Shown piece after piece: positions 21,231 to 31,666 of a DNA stretch of 41,756 nt. Positions within the stretch are counted from its first letter, which is position 1. Every line of letters starts with the position of its first letter. Source of the DNA: Desulfothermus okinawensis JCM 13304 (lineage in GTDB: Bacteria > Desulfobacterota > Desulfovibrionia > Desulfovibrionales > Desulfothermaceae); the NCBI GenBank assembly GCA_001311565.1, contig BBBM01000022.1, positions 1 through 41,756 on the forward strand. Direction: 5' to 3'. A model generated the notes under the pieces. The model worked only from the letters and a program-made list of their open reading frames with translations. It did no database searches and had not been told where the DNA came from. A program made the translations under genes and the position numbers.

Positions 21231-22640
21231 ATGATTGTACCGGTTGTTTTGTGTGGCGGATCAGGAACAAGACTTTGGCCCAAATCCAGAAAGTGGTTCC
21301 CAAAGCAATTTATGCCCCTTGTAAATAACAGGACCATGCTTCAGGATACAGTACTCAGGTTGGATGAATTAAATATAGAAACCCCACCAATGTTTTTGAC
21401 AAATAAGGACCACAGATTTTTGGTGATATCCCAGGTATCTGAACTATCAAAAGAGATTGGAGAAATTATAATTGAACCAGAGCCAAGGAGCACAGCTCCA
21501 GCAATAGCTGTTGCTGCATTTGAAGCCCAATCCAATTATAAGGTGCCTACTCTGTTAGTACTTCCTGCTGATCATTATCTTGATAGGATAGAAAGATTTA
21601 AGGATGCAATTGAGAAAGGTGTTCGTGAGGCCAAGAGAGGAAGGCTTATTACATTTGGGATAGTACCAACCACACCTGAAACTGGATATGGCTATATTAA
21701 GAAAGGTCACAAGGCATCAGAGGGGGTCTTTTATGTGGATGCCTTTTTTTGAAAAACCAGATTTAGATACAGCAAAAAAAATATCTGGAGAGTGGAGATT
21801 ATTTTTGGAATAGCGGTATGTTTTTGTTCAGGCTGATTCGTATCTGTCTGAGCTTAAAGAATATGCACCAGATATATATGAAAAGGCCCGTGAGGCATGG
21901 GAAAAGGGAAAAAGAAAGGATAAATTTTTGACCCTGGATGAGAAATCATTTCTGGAGTGCAGGGAAGATTCCATTGACTATGCTGTAATGGAAAAGACCA
22001 AAAATGCAGTGGTAGTACCTTTAGAGAGCCCATGGAGCGATGTTGGTTCTTGGTATTCCCTGTGGGATATAGGTGAAAAAGATGATGATGGAAATGTATT
22101 TAAAGGAAGTGTTGTCAGTATTGACACAAAGGGCTGTTACGTGGATGCCCAGGATATTTTAGTTGGTACTGTTGGGCTGGAAGATGAAGTAGTGGTGGTC
22201 ACTAAAGACGCCATATTGGTATCGAAAAAGGATAGGGTTCAGGAAGTTAAAAAGATAGTAGCTAAATTAAAGGAACAAAATAGAGAAGAAGCATATCACC
22301 ATAGAAAGGTTTACAGGCCGTGGCTCATACGAGACCCTTGAGATGGGTAAGAGGTATCAGGTTAAGAGAATTGTGGTGAATCCTGGGGCTATCCTTTCTC
22401 TGCAAAAGCATTTTCATCGATCTGAACATTGGGTGGTTGTCCAGGGAACAGGAAAGGTTACAAGATGATGAGGAGATTTTGTTATCAGAAAATCAATATG
22501 TGTACTTGCCCCTTGGATGTGTCCACAGGATTGAAAATCCAGGTAAGATACCGTTGGTTTTTATAGAGGTCCAGGTGGGTTCATATCTTGGAGAGGACGA
22601 TATTGTGAGACTGCAGGATGTGTATGGAAGGGACACGTAA
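21231..22640 (+). CDS. manC: Mannose-1-phosphate guanylyltransferase / mannose-6-phosphate isomerase
   Basis: A two-domain type II enzyme that makes GDP-mannose. The N-terminal nucleotidyltransferase has [26 protein letters not shown] and FEKPDL, followed by [14 protein letters not shown]. The C-terminal cupin isomerase has [36 protein letters not shown] and [18 protein letters not shown]. About 470 residues, normal. AAGGAGG stands nine bases before the ATG. Breaks: a T run at 21744, an A run at 21774, and apparent losses of G or AG at 21831, 22322 and 22464. The product is the donor sugar for both mannosylglycerate synthases flanking it. Confidence 0.94.
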
Positions 22641-22648
22641 TCTAAGTC

Positions 22649-22678
22649 GATTTTATCAATTTTGATAAACTTGGGCTT
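22649..22678. repeat. Small hairpin repeat, copy C
   Basis: TTTATCAATTTTGATAAACTTGGG contains the palindromic core TTTATCA / TGATAAA shared with the copies at 14834 and 28705. It sits just after the manC stop and before the terminator at 22682. Confidence 0.6.
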
Positions 22679-22681
22679 AAA

Positions 22682-22711
22682 GGGTGCATTTCACGTGGGA
22701 ATGCACCCTTT
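22682..22711. terminator. Terminator between manC and the RND operon
   Basis: GGGTGCATT and AATGCACCC form a nine-pair stem with a nine-base loop, bounded by AAA and TTT. The short A/T flanks suit stopping the converging transcripts of manC (+) and the efflux operon (-), though the T run is weak. Confidence 0.7.
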
Positions 22712-22727
22712 CAATATAATCTTCAAT

Positions 22728-25700
22728 TTACTTCTTTGAAGTAGAGAGTATTTTTACAATATCATCCAAAATCACATAAGAACAGGGTGTAATTATAAGT
22801 GTTATAAATGTAGCAAATAGAATTCCAAATCCCAGACTTACAGCCATTGGGATTAAAAATTGTGCCTGGATACTTTTTTTCCAGGATCATGGGAACTAGC
22901 CCAAAGAAGGTGGTTAGGGATGTTAAAAGGACTGGTCTAAACCTCATAATTCCTGCTTCAATGGCCCTTTTTTCAGGATCTCCAGACAGATTATTTGCTG
23001 CATCTGTTAATACAAGTGAGTCATTTACTGCCACCCCCGCAAGTCCCACCATGCCAAACATACTTAAGATAGTTAAATTAAGTCCCATAATCATGTGGCC
23101 AATAATTGCACCAACAAAGCTAAAGGGGATTGCTAGCATAATCACCAGTGGTTGTGTAAATGATCTTAATGGTATTGCAAGCAAGGTGTATATAGCAAAC
23201 ATTGCAATAATGAATCCTCTAATTATATCCTGAAAGGATTCCTGCTGTTCCTTGCCTTCTCCTTCTTGTGAGTAGTAAAGATCATTGTATTTCCCCATGA
23301 GCTTTGGCAATATAGAGCTAGTTACGTAATTTCTTATTTCATTAGCATTTGCCACCGACTCATCTACGTCTGCATATACAGTAATTATCCTCTTTCTATC
23401 TTTCCTGGATATTGAATTGTAACCTCTAGATACCTTAAAATCCGCAACCTCCTTTATGGGCACAAAGTTTCCAGAAGACGTTTTTATTTTCATATTCTTT
23501 AGACTAACCAGTACTCTTCTTTCCCAGTCTGGATACATCACTTTTACCTTTACCTCATTTTTCCCCCTAACAAATCTACAGGCCTCAGATCCAAAAAAAA
23601 GCACCCCTTACCTGGTAGCCAGATCAGCTACAGATATCCCAAGGCTTTTCCCTTGGGGTTTTAGATAAATCTTAATTTCCCTTTTTCCAGGAAGAAAGCT
23701 ATCGTCTATATCAAATACCCCATTTATTTTTGATAGTTCTTTTTTTTAAGTCCTCCACAGCCTTTTTAAGTTGTTCGTAGTCAGGTGACGATAGGTTAAT
23801 AGCTATGGGACTGCCAAAACTAAATAATTCTCCACTAAATGTAAGTGACTCAACACCAGGTATCTCTCCAACCTTTTTTTCTCCACAAAGATACAAGATA
23901 TTCTGTTGAGATTTCTCTTTTTTCTGCCTCCAGTAGTTGCATTAGTATTTGACCCCTGTTTCTACCCAGCCACTTGAATCTTCTCCATGACCCCTTATGG
24001 AGATTTGTGCGCCAAGTATTGTAAGCACATATTTTAGTAAAGGAGGCCTAGTCTTGTCTCTTTTTTTTCTCCACCTCTTCTATTACCTCAAGGCCTATGT
24101 CCTTATTTTTTTCTACAATTTTTTTCTGTTCTGGATATGGGTGTCCCAGGGGGCATGGTCACTGAACATATCATTGTCTCACCTTCTACTTTTGGGAAAA
24201 AGGTAAATTTGATGATATGTCCAAACCATAGTCCAGAACATATAATTATTATAACCAGCCCCATAGATAGGGTTATGTATCGATATTTAACACACATGGT
24301 TAGAATTCTTTTGTATGGACCATGAACAAATTTTTTTCAAGATCTTGTCTGCCATTTTTTTTCTTTGGCTTTAAATGTTTTTTTTGTGGTTCCATAAAGA
24401 TGGCAAGGAAGTATCAAAATGGCCTCTATAAGTGATGCAATAAGCACTAAATTCACAACAATTGGGATATTTCTCATTAGTTTTCCCATGTGACCAGAGC
24501 CTAAAAGTAATGGCCAGAAGGCTGCAACAGTGGTTAGAACAGAAAAGATAACTGCAGTGGCAACCTCATTTGTTCCTTGAGTTGCAGATTCATATGGTGA
24601 TAGCCCCTGTTGCCTTTTTGTGTACACGTTTTCTCCAATTATTATTGCATCGTCTACAACGATTCCAAGGACCATGATAAATCCAAAAAGGGATATCATA
24701 TTAATGGATACGTTAAATTGGGGAAGTACAAGCAATGCCCCCATAAATGCCACTGGTATTCCAGCACTAACCCATAGGGCTAACCTCGCTTCTAAAAATA
24801 ATCCTAAAGTCAATACCACTAAAATAAGACCAAATCCCAAATTTTTAAATAAAAGCCTCATCCTGCCCTTTAATATCCTGGACTTATCTTCGAACTTTGT
24901 TATGTGGATATTTGGTGGAAGGGATGTTTTAATTTTTTTTTAAATAATTTGTAACCACGGAAGAAACTTCCAGGGCATTCTGGTCTCCTATTCTAAATAC
25001 CTCTAAAAGCACTGCTGGCATTCCCTGGAATCTGAATTCCAGATCAGAATCATCAAAGGATTCTTTGATGTTTGCAATATCCTTTAAATATACTGTTGCT
25101 CCATCTGGTTTTGTTATAATGGGAATAAATCTAAATTCCCTGGCCCAATATTTTTTACCCTTTGTGCGAATAAGGATGTCTTCTGATGAAGATTGATATA
25201 TCCAGCAGGGATATCCAGGGAGTAATTTCTTATTTTTCTGGCTACCTCTGGGAGACTCAAATTGTATTTCTCTAAAGTATCCTGGGATATTTCTATGTGT
25301 ATTTCGTTTTCTTTTGCGCCATATATCTCTGCTAAGGATACCCCTTTTAATGAAGTGATCTCGTCTTTTATTTTTTTGGGCCGTGTATTTTAGGGTCTGT
25401 TCATCTGTATTCCCATATATTGCAAGATATACAACCTTATTTTTTTATAGTCAGTTGTTTGACTATGGCTTGTCTGCATCTTCTGGAAATGTAGTGATTG
25501 CATCTACTTGTGATTTTATATCATCTAAAAGTTTAGATACATCCCAATTTTTTAATCACATCTACTACAACTACACCATATCCTTCACTGGCAGTAGCTG
25601 ACATTTCTTTTATGCCAGATAGTCCTGAAATAGCTTCCTCTATTGGAAGGATTATACTGTCTTCTATTTCTTCAGGAGAAGCACCTTCGTAGGTAACAGA

Positions 25701-25844
25701 TATGGATATTTTATCTAACTCAGTTTCTGGAAATATCTCTACTTTTATAGTTGAAATAGTTATAATACCACCGATTATGACAAATAAAACTAATAAATTA
25801 GACGCAACATGATTTTTAACAAACCACGATATTATGGATTTCAT
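22728..25844 (-). CDS. RND efflux pump inner-membrane transporter (AcrB/HAE1 type)
   Basis: About 1038 residues after repair, the standard RND size. The N-terminus is a membrane helix ([20 protein letters not shown]), followed by the porter-domain start [21 protein letters not shown]. Motif D-type helices include [20 protein letters not shown] (with the paired Asp residues for proton relay) and [17 protein letters not shown] in the second half; the G-x-A-x-N-D-S-L form is common in less-studied HAE1 branches. It should pump drugs, bile-like or other amphiphilic compounds out with the adaptor and outer-membrane genes upstream. Frame breaks at many T/A runs (for example 22876, 23595, 23744, 23875, 24065, 24337, 24360, 24935, 25170, 25372, 25443, 25545). 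Confidence 0.93.
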
Positions 25845-27013
25845 TTGATTCCCTTGCTCACTATTTTTACTTCCATACCATCAACATCACCGGACATGGG
25901 ACTTATGATTAGTTTATCATTATCAGATACACCGTCTAAGACTATAAATGAATTGCTAAATATTTTAGCTATATTCACTTTTGTCTTTTTGATATGGTTA
26001 TCTATGACCTTTAAAACAAATTTTCCCTCAAAAAGGGCATCCATTGGAAGTAAAAAAATATGTTTTAATAGTCTTCCTTTAATTTTTGCTTCTACAAAGG
26101 TATTTATCAGTAGTGGCGGGATTTTTTTTAAAAGGATTTTTTTTACAATTGCTACTACATATAACATCCTTGTATTTTTGTCGATTTCTCCAATTGACCT
26201 TTGAATCTTTCCTTGAAATTGGATTTTTTTGTTTTCCTATGGAATACTCGATGGTGACATTAGATCCTTCACTGGATGGCTGGACAGTATATCCAGGCAC
26301 ATCTATCCATTCAAGATCAGACATGCTAAGGGGAATATGTACCTCAACTTCTTTAGTTGGGTAAATTTGGGAGAGGATTTGACCATAGGATACTGTGTTT
26401 CCAATATCAACATTGCGTTTTAATACGATTCCAGAATAGGGGGCATGGATTGACGTTCTCTCTAAATTTAATTTTGCCTGTAAAACCCCTGCCTTTGCAG
26501 CCAGGAAAGAGGCCATGGCTGCCTCAAGTTGAGGTAGTTTTGCAGCAAGTGGAGGGATGTTCATCTCTTTATGGGTTAGATACCATTCTTCTTTTGCCTG
26601 TTTTGCCTCTTCCCTTACTTGTATTAATGTGGAGTTTGCCTGTTTTAGTTCTGCCAATGCCCTGGACATGGCGAATTCATAGTCCCTTTTATCTATCTGG
26701 ACAAGTAATTCTCCTTTTTTTTACCATATTACCTTGTCTTAGGTTGGGAGATACGTACGTGATTCGCCCTTTTACTTCTGGTACAATATTTGCAATAGAA
26801 ATAGGTTTTACTTCCCCGTTTGCTTTAATTATCATCTGATAGTTTTGGGATTTTGCTACAATCACCTTTACAATGGGGACAATCTTTTTTTATTAACGCC
26901 TTTTTGGGTCTTGCCTTGTGTTTTGTAAGTAATATAAATATGGTAATTCCAAGAAAAAAGACAGTACATATAATAATAAATTGAGTTGATTTCTTCATTG
27001 TTTTAAGCTCCAT
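25841..27013 (-). CDS. RND periplasmic adaptor (HlyD/MFP family)
   Basis: About 390 residues. It has an N-terminal membrane anchor (FIIICTVFFLGITIFILL), then a lipoyl half-motif (KANGEVKPISIANIVPEVKG, LRQGNMVKKGELLVQID). A coiled-coil hairpin (RALAELKQANSTLIQVREEA) follows, then the second lipoyl half RTSIHAPYSGIVLKRNVDIG and a beta-barrel and membrane-proximal domain. Its stop overlaps the RND start by four bases, so the two are coupled. Two starts are possible, ATG 27013 and ATG 26998. Frame breaks lie at T runs near 26110, 26140, 26226, 26712 and 26891. Confidence 0.92.
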
Positions 27014-27016
27014 TGC

Positions 27017-28449
27017 CTACTCAGTAACATAGTCTCCACCTAAAACCTTAAATAAGAGTACTTGATTTTTTTAAAATAGCCAACCTTGTATCTATTATAT
27101 TTATTTTAGTATCAATAAGGCTTAATTTTTTTTTCCAAAAGATCAGTTAGTTGGGCTATGCCATTTTTATACCTGGAATTTTCATAGGTATATTCACGGG
27201 TTTTGTTTTTCAACTCCTCTTTATATATCTTATAAATATTTTCCAGCTCTCTTCTCTCCATAAGTGTTGATTCTACTTCAAAAAAATCCATTTAGTACTG
27301 TTTTTTGATATTCAAGTATTGATTTATAAACTGACTCTATTTTTTTGTTTTTTCGTTGTATTTTAATTTGTTCATATTAAATATTGGAAATAATAAAGAC
27401 GAGGATACAGCCCATATCCTTGATTCTGGTCTGATTAGGGTATTTAGTTTGTCTGATATATATCCTACATTTGCAGAAAGATTAATGGATGGATACCTAA
27501 TGGATCTAGCATATCCCAAATTAGCCAGCTTTTCTTCAACATTTAACATTGACTTTTTAATATCTGGCCTTCTTTTTAATAGCTCAGATGGTAATATCTT
27601 TGGTATATACAGTCTATCTATGTTGAAATTAAATGGAGATACCTTTATATTTCCAGTATGAGGATAACTTCCAATTAGGTTGTTTATCTTTTGCTCTGTG
27701 TATTTTTTTTGCTTTATTAGATCTTTAAAAATTACTTCATTTTTTAATAAAAGATCCTTATAATATTGTAATGTAAAAAAAATTTGTAAGACCAATTTTA
27801 TATCGCCTGGCATAGATCCTATCTAAGGTATTTAATATTTCTATTTTTTTTCCATAATAATCTAATTTAGCATTCAATGCCATTAATTCAAAATAATGTT
27901 CAATACAGGTTGAGATAATTGACTGGACTAAAATATTTTCATCTTCCTTAGACTTTAAAAATTCCAATCTAGTAGCCTCCTTTTCAAAATGAATCTTTTT
28001 CCAAAAATCCAATTCATATGAGGCTACTATTTTGGTATTAAATGAATTTGAGATATTGACTATACTGATGTCTTTTCCAGTGATGGTTTTGGTTTTATAG
28101 GTCTGTCTTTGTCTGATCCAGCCACCCTGGAAATCCAAAGTCGGATACAGTCTAGTTCCAGCCTTTAGAAATTCGTATTTTAGTTCCTGGATGGTCTTTT
28201 TGACGATTTGTAAATCTAGATTCTTTTTTTAGGGTTAAGGAAACTAGATGATTTAAATTTGGATCATTTAGTCTCTTATACCAATTCACAAAGGAAGAAT
28301 TTGAATCCATGTATAGTGTATTTTCAAAGGATTTTGGAATATTTAATCTTGTATGTGATCTGTATTTGGAAAGGTCTATTGGGCTACATCCATAGACATA
28401 GCTTAGGCCAATTATTAAGATTAGTAGTTGAACTACCTGTTTTTTTCAT
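27017..28449 (-). CDS. RND outer-membrane factor (NodT/TolC family lipoprotein)
   Basis: About 470 residues after repair. The N-terminus MKKQVVQLLILIIGLSYVYG is a signal peptide whose next residue is the lipobox Cys, so the protein is probably lipid-anchored. Recognisable outer-membrane-factor stretches are SFVNWYKRLNDPNLNHLVSL, AGTRLYPTLDFQGG, LPSELLKRRPDIKKSMLNVE and YPSINLSANVGYISD, in the usual two-repeat arrangement. It is first in the OMF-MFP-RND operon, and its stop is three bases before the adaptor's first ATG. Frame breaks lie at A/T runs near 27070, 27128, 27283, 27303, 27339, 27702, 27776, 28226 and 28441. Confidence 0.9.
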
Positions 28450-28483
28450 TTCTTCTAAAGGTCCTGATATCAAAACTTAAGGG

Positions 28484-28512
28484 TTTTTAAATTGGATCTA
28501 TATAAAAATCAA
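28484..28512 (-). promoter_or_regulatory. Candidate promoter of the efflux operon
   Basis: On the - strand TTGATT and TAAAAA are separated by 17 bases, with the -10 about 35 bases before the outer-membrane-factor start codon. The match is moderate. Confidence 0.3.
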
Positions 28513-28704
28513 GATGTTTATAAATAGGAAGTAAAAAAAACACCCTCTAAATCTCTCTCTTTGGAGGTCAAAGCTAGTCTTTTTGTTGTATCTATTGCAG
28601 ATAGTTAGAATTCAGTGGTGAGAATTAATATATGTAGATTTGCTGTTTTTTTGTCACATGGAATTGTTGATTTATCATTACCTGCTGTGATAGCGTCAAA
28701 CTTA

Positions 28705-28735
28705 ACCCAAGTTTATCAAGATGATAAACTCGAGC
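28705..28735. repeat. Small hairpin repeat, copy D
   Basis: CCCAAGTTTATCA, AGA, TGATAAACTCGAG form a stem with few mismatches. Same family as copies at 14834 and 22649. It lies alone in the region between divergent genes, with no T run. Confidence 0.6.
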
Positions 28736-28882
28736 TAAAAATGTTCGTAAAAAGGACCTGTTAACGTTTTTTTGGGTTTGTATTGTAAAAGTTTATATTG
28801 TTGATAATATCTTGGGATTTTTTTCGGGACGTTACTGCTAAGCATATGTTTTGTCCAATATTAAAACTATGGTGGAGACCTT

Positions 28883-29676
28883 ATGGGTTTTGTTGTTAAA
28901 AAAAAGGATATATAAATTTAAAGGTGGTGAATTTAAGGAAAATGTGGACGATATTTTGGCAATAGAAAGGCCCCTTGAAATCTTTGTGGACAAAATGGTC
29001 TATTCCATGACCATGAGACTGCCAAATGACGACATAAATCTAGTGAGGGGTATATTGTTTTCAAATGGTTTAATTGATAGTATTCAAGATATAAAGGATA
29101 TTTATTATTGTAAGGATTCCAGGGACAGGGTCTATGTAGAACTAAATAAGGTTAATAATAGGGAAATAGGGAAAACAAATGTACACCAGAGCTATTCAAG
29201 TTGTGGTGTTTGCGGTAAACAGGATTTTGGCGAAATTTTTATGGATATACCACAGATATGTGCCAGAAATGTCATAGATTATCTAACTCTATTTAAGATA
29301 AAAGAGAGTTTTGAGTCCAAAATGGACTTATTTTACAAAACCGGCTGTGTGCATGCAGTGTCAGTCTATTCTGAAAAACTGGAGATGTTGGGCTTTGGAG
29401 AAGACGTTGGTCGGCATAATGCATTTGATAAGTGCCTGGGAAAGATTCTCTATGATGACACAAGGTCACTGGTTTTATTGGCCATTTGTTCTTCACGTCT
29501 TAGTTTTGAAATGGTGCAAAAGGCAGCTAGGCTAGGTGTGCAAATCCTTGCTGGTTTTTCTGCTCCAACCTCTTTAGCTGTGGATTTGGCACGAAAATGG
29601 GGTTTGACACTTATAGGTTTTTTTAAGAAAAGGCAGGTTCAATGTCTATACTCATCCTGAGAGGATTAAGTGTTAG
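28883..29676 (+). CDS. fdhD: FdhD, formate dehydrogenase sulfurtransferase
   Basis: FdhD passes sulfur from the cysteine desulfurase to the molybdenum/tungsten cofactor of formate dehydrogenase. The paired cysteines that carry persulfide are in SSCGVCGK. Other family motifs are ERPLEIFVDKMVYSMTMRLP, DVGRHNAFDKCLG and AGFSAPTSLAVDLA. The end reads GRFNVYTHPERI only if one T of the run at 29620-29626 is removed. ATG 28883, with GGTGGAG five bases before it, gives the best start once one A of the run near 28898 is removed. About 263 residues. No formate dehydrogenase is encoded in the window, so its client lies elsewhere. Confidence 0.94.
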
Positions 29677-29696
29677 GCCATTATGACAAAAAAAAT

Positions 29697-29862
29697 TATC
29701 TGCTTATTTCTTTAACTCCGTTATGGATCAAGTGAATAGCGATAGTGAATAGTGAAAGGTAGAAGGATGAAAGGTGAAGGATGAAGGGCGAAGACCATCC
29801 ACAGACACAGATCACATACACAGACACATCAAAACTTGAGGTTTCGGAGTTAATGGAATAAG
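29697..29862 (+). repeat. Long intergenic repeat, copy 2 (inverted relative to copy 1)
   Basis: Begins about 20 bases after the fdhD stop with TTATCTGCTTATTTCTTTAA. It continues through TTATGGATCAAGTGAATAG, a run of GAAGG/GATGAAGG words, ACACAGACACATCAAA and CTTGAGG, and ends near GAGTTAATGGAATAA. The blocks match 17190-17379 read on the other strand. As in copy 1, it follows a stop codon in the sense direction of the gene. The rest of 29677-30040 carries only the promoter at 29931. Confidence 0.8.
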
Positions 29863-29930
29863 CATTAAAAATTATAAACACTATTAATATAATATTGCGA
29901 ATATGTGTCTGTGTATGTTCCTTTTTTCAC

Positions 29931-29959
29931 TTGACACCATGTAGTCTTAAGGCTATGAA
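29931..29959 (+). promoter_or_regulatory. Promoter candidate for the dsr locus
   Basis: A perfect TTGACA is followed after exactly 17 bases by TATGAA. It lies about 80 bases before the RsbRD-like gene, the first gene of the dsrMKJOP unit. This is one of the best sigma-70 matches noticed in the window. Confidence 0.55.
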
Positions 29960-30040
29960 TCTCAAAAATTAACAACTAGTAAATAGATGATTTGAAAGTA
30001 AATTGATTTAATTAAACAGATGATTAGGAGTAGAAAAAAA

Positions 30041-30577
30041 TTGAAAAATTTAAAGGGTGGGGTATTTGGAACATTAGAAGCAAAAAAAGGACGAGATAAT
30101 TGAGAAGTGGGTAAATTATGCATTGGCTACCTATCCACCCAAGGCAAAGGATTTTTTTTCCAAGCAGTCAGATCCTTTTTTTAAATCCAGTTGGAAATAT
30201 TTTAAAAAAAAGAATTTTGTGAAATTTATAACCAGCTCTTAAAGGACAGGGCAGAGGACTCAATTAAAGAGCATGTGGACGCCATAGTGAGGGTTAGGGC
30301 GGTCCAGGACTTTAGTCCTTCGTCAGCAGTTATGATTTTTTGGGGTCTTAAGGATATAGTCCTAGATTTGGTCAAGAAAGAAGGCCCATTCCTTTAGATT
30401 GGGAAGGGGTTCATGAATTTTTTTAGGCGAATAGATTTGTTATGTCTATTGGCCTTTGATATTTTTGTAAATTGTAGGGAAAAACTTTGGGAATTAAAGA
30501 CCAAAGAATTTCAGGCCAGTCTTAAAAACATTATAAGGCATTACCAGGTAAGCCAGGACAATAATAGTGGGCAATAA
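30041..30577 (+). CDS. RsbRD N-terminal-domain-like protein leading dsrMKJOP
   Basis: The repaired protein of about 175 residues reads LEAKKDEIIEKWVNYALATY near the start, then PKAKDFFSKQSDPFLNPVGN, KDRAEDSIKEHVDAIVRVRA, VQDFSPSSAVMIFWGLKDIV and RRIDLLCLLAFDIFVNCREK. This is the helical RsbRD N-terminal domain, which resembles a non-haem globin sensor fold. Genes of this type often stand before dsrMKJOP in sulfate reducers. The function is unknown; a role in sensing or assembling the Dsr membrane complex is inference. The start is uncertain (TTG 30041 with AGGAG before it, or ATG 30020). Breaks lie at A/T runs near 30084, 30181, 30206, near 30393 and near 30420. Confidence 0.75.
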
Positions 30578-30659
30578 TAATTTTTATTGGCTAGAGGCTA
30601 GGGTAATTTTGTTTAACCAACAAACCCAAATGGTCTAAATTTGGAGTGAGGTAGCTGTT

Positions 30660-31662
30660 ATGAATGCTCTATATTCCTTAATCATTGTACTGGGTTTAGT
30701 CCTAGTTGCCCTTGTGGGAGTAGGATCTGTGGGACTTCACGCCCTGTTTGGAGTGGTCATACCCTATGTTGCCTTCTTTATTTTTTTTGATAGGGTTTAT
30801 CTATAGGGTAATAAAATGGGCAAGGTCTCCGGTTCCGTTCAGGATACCCACAACAGGGGGGCAACAGGAAAGCCACAAGTGGATCAAGCAAAACAAATTG
30901 GACAACCCATCTACTATGTGGGGGGTTGTGGGCAGAATGATCCTTGAGATTTTCTTTTTTTAGGTCCTTGTTTAGAAACACCAGGACGGAACTTAGATTT
31001 AATGGTGGGCCTTCTCTAAATTATGCGTCATCCAAATTTCTGTGGGTTGGAGCTATTTGTTTTCACTACTGTTTTTTTTATTATTTTGCTCAGGCATATA
31101 AGGTTTTTTTACCGATCCTGTACCAGTGTTGTTCCAGTGGATTGATAAGTTAGATTCTATCCTTCAAATAGGTGTACCCAATATCTATATTACAGAGTTT
31201 CTTATTTTAGGCGCCCTTACATATCTCTTCTTAAGAAGGTATGTGACCCAAAGCTTAGGTATATCTCGCTTCCTGCTGATTATTTCCCATTGTTTTTAAT
31301 TTTTGGCATAGTAATTACTGGAATTTTGATGAGATATTTTATTAGGACTGACATTGTTGCTGTAAAAGATCTAACTATGGGACTGATAACATTACATCCA
31401 ACGGTGCCTGAAAGTGTGGGTGTGATTTTTTTACATTCACCTATTTTTAGTTTCAGTGCTCATGGCGTATTTCCCATGGAGTAAACTCATGCACGCAGGT
31501 GGTGTTTTCCTAAGTCCTACTAGGAATCTTGCCAACAATAACAGAATGAAGAGACATATTAATCCATGGAATTATCCAGTAAAGCTTCATACGTATGAGG
31601 AGTGGGAGGACGAGTATAGGGAATTAATGAAAGAAGCAGGCATTCCAGTAGAAAAGGAGTAA
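30660..31662 (+). CDS. dsrM: DsrM, membrane cytochrome b of the Dsr complex
   Basis: About 333 residues with several membrane helices and the NarI-like fold that binds haem b and exchanges electrons with menaquinone. Characteristic stretches are WARSPVPFRIPTTGGQQESH, KLDNPSTMWGVVGRM, KFLWVGAICFHYCFF, LADYFPLFLI-type helix sequence, and the end SKLMHAGGVFLSPTRNLANN with NPWNYPVKLHTYEEWEDEYR. GGAGTGAGG stands before ATG 30660. Frame breaks lie at T runs near 30781, 30954, 31076, 31107 and 31428. The stop is four bases before dsrK, so the genes are tightly linked. Confidence 0.95.
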
Positions 31663-31666
31663 GGCT

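Larger units (their letters stand above)
28450..28882. other. Divergent intergenic region, efflux operon / fdhD
   Basis: No coding sequence is supported in these 433 bases. They hold a candidate - strand promoter (28484-28512), one copy of the small hairpin repeat (28705-28735), and a weak hairpin near 28543-28567 (CACCCTCTAAA/TTTGGAGG). A TTGTAA-16-TAATAT pair near 28789 could serve fdhD but is weak. Confidence 0.5.

Noticed and set aside
22847-23233. + strand open frames opposite the RND gene
   Set aside because: The - strand encodes conserved RND transporter motifs there; the + frames have no own support.
28450-28882. Molybdenum-cofactor riboswitch before fdhD
   Set aside because: I could not find the conserved stems of that riboswitch; the only clear structures are the small repeat hairpin and one weak stem.
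29696-29881. Open frame on the - strand across the repeat
   Set aside because: It lies entirely in the repeat copy 2 region, has no ribosome binding site and no family resemblance.
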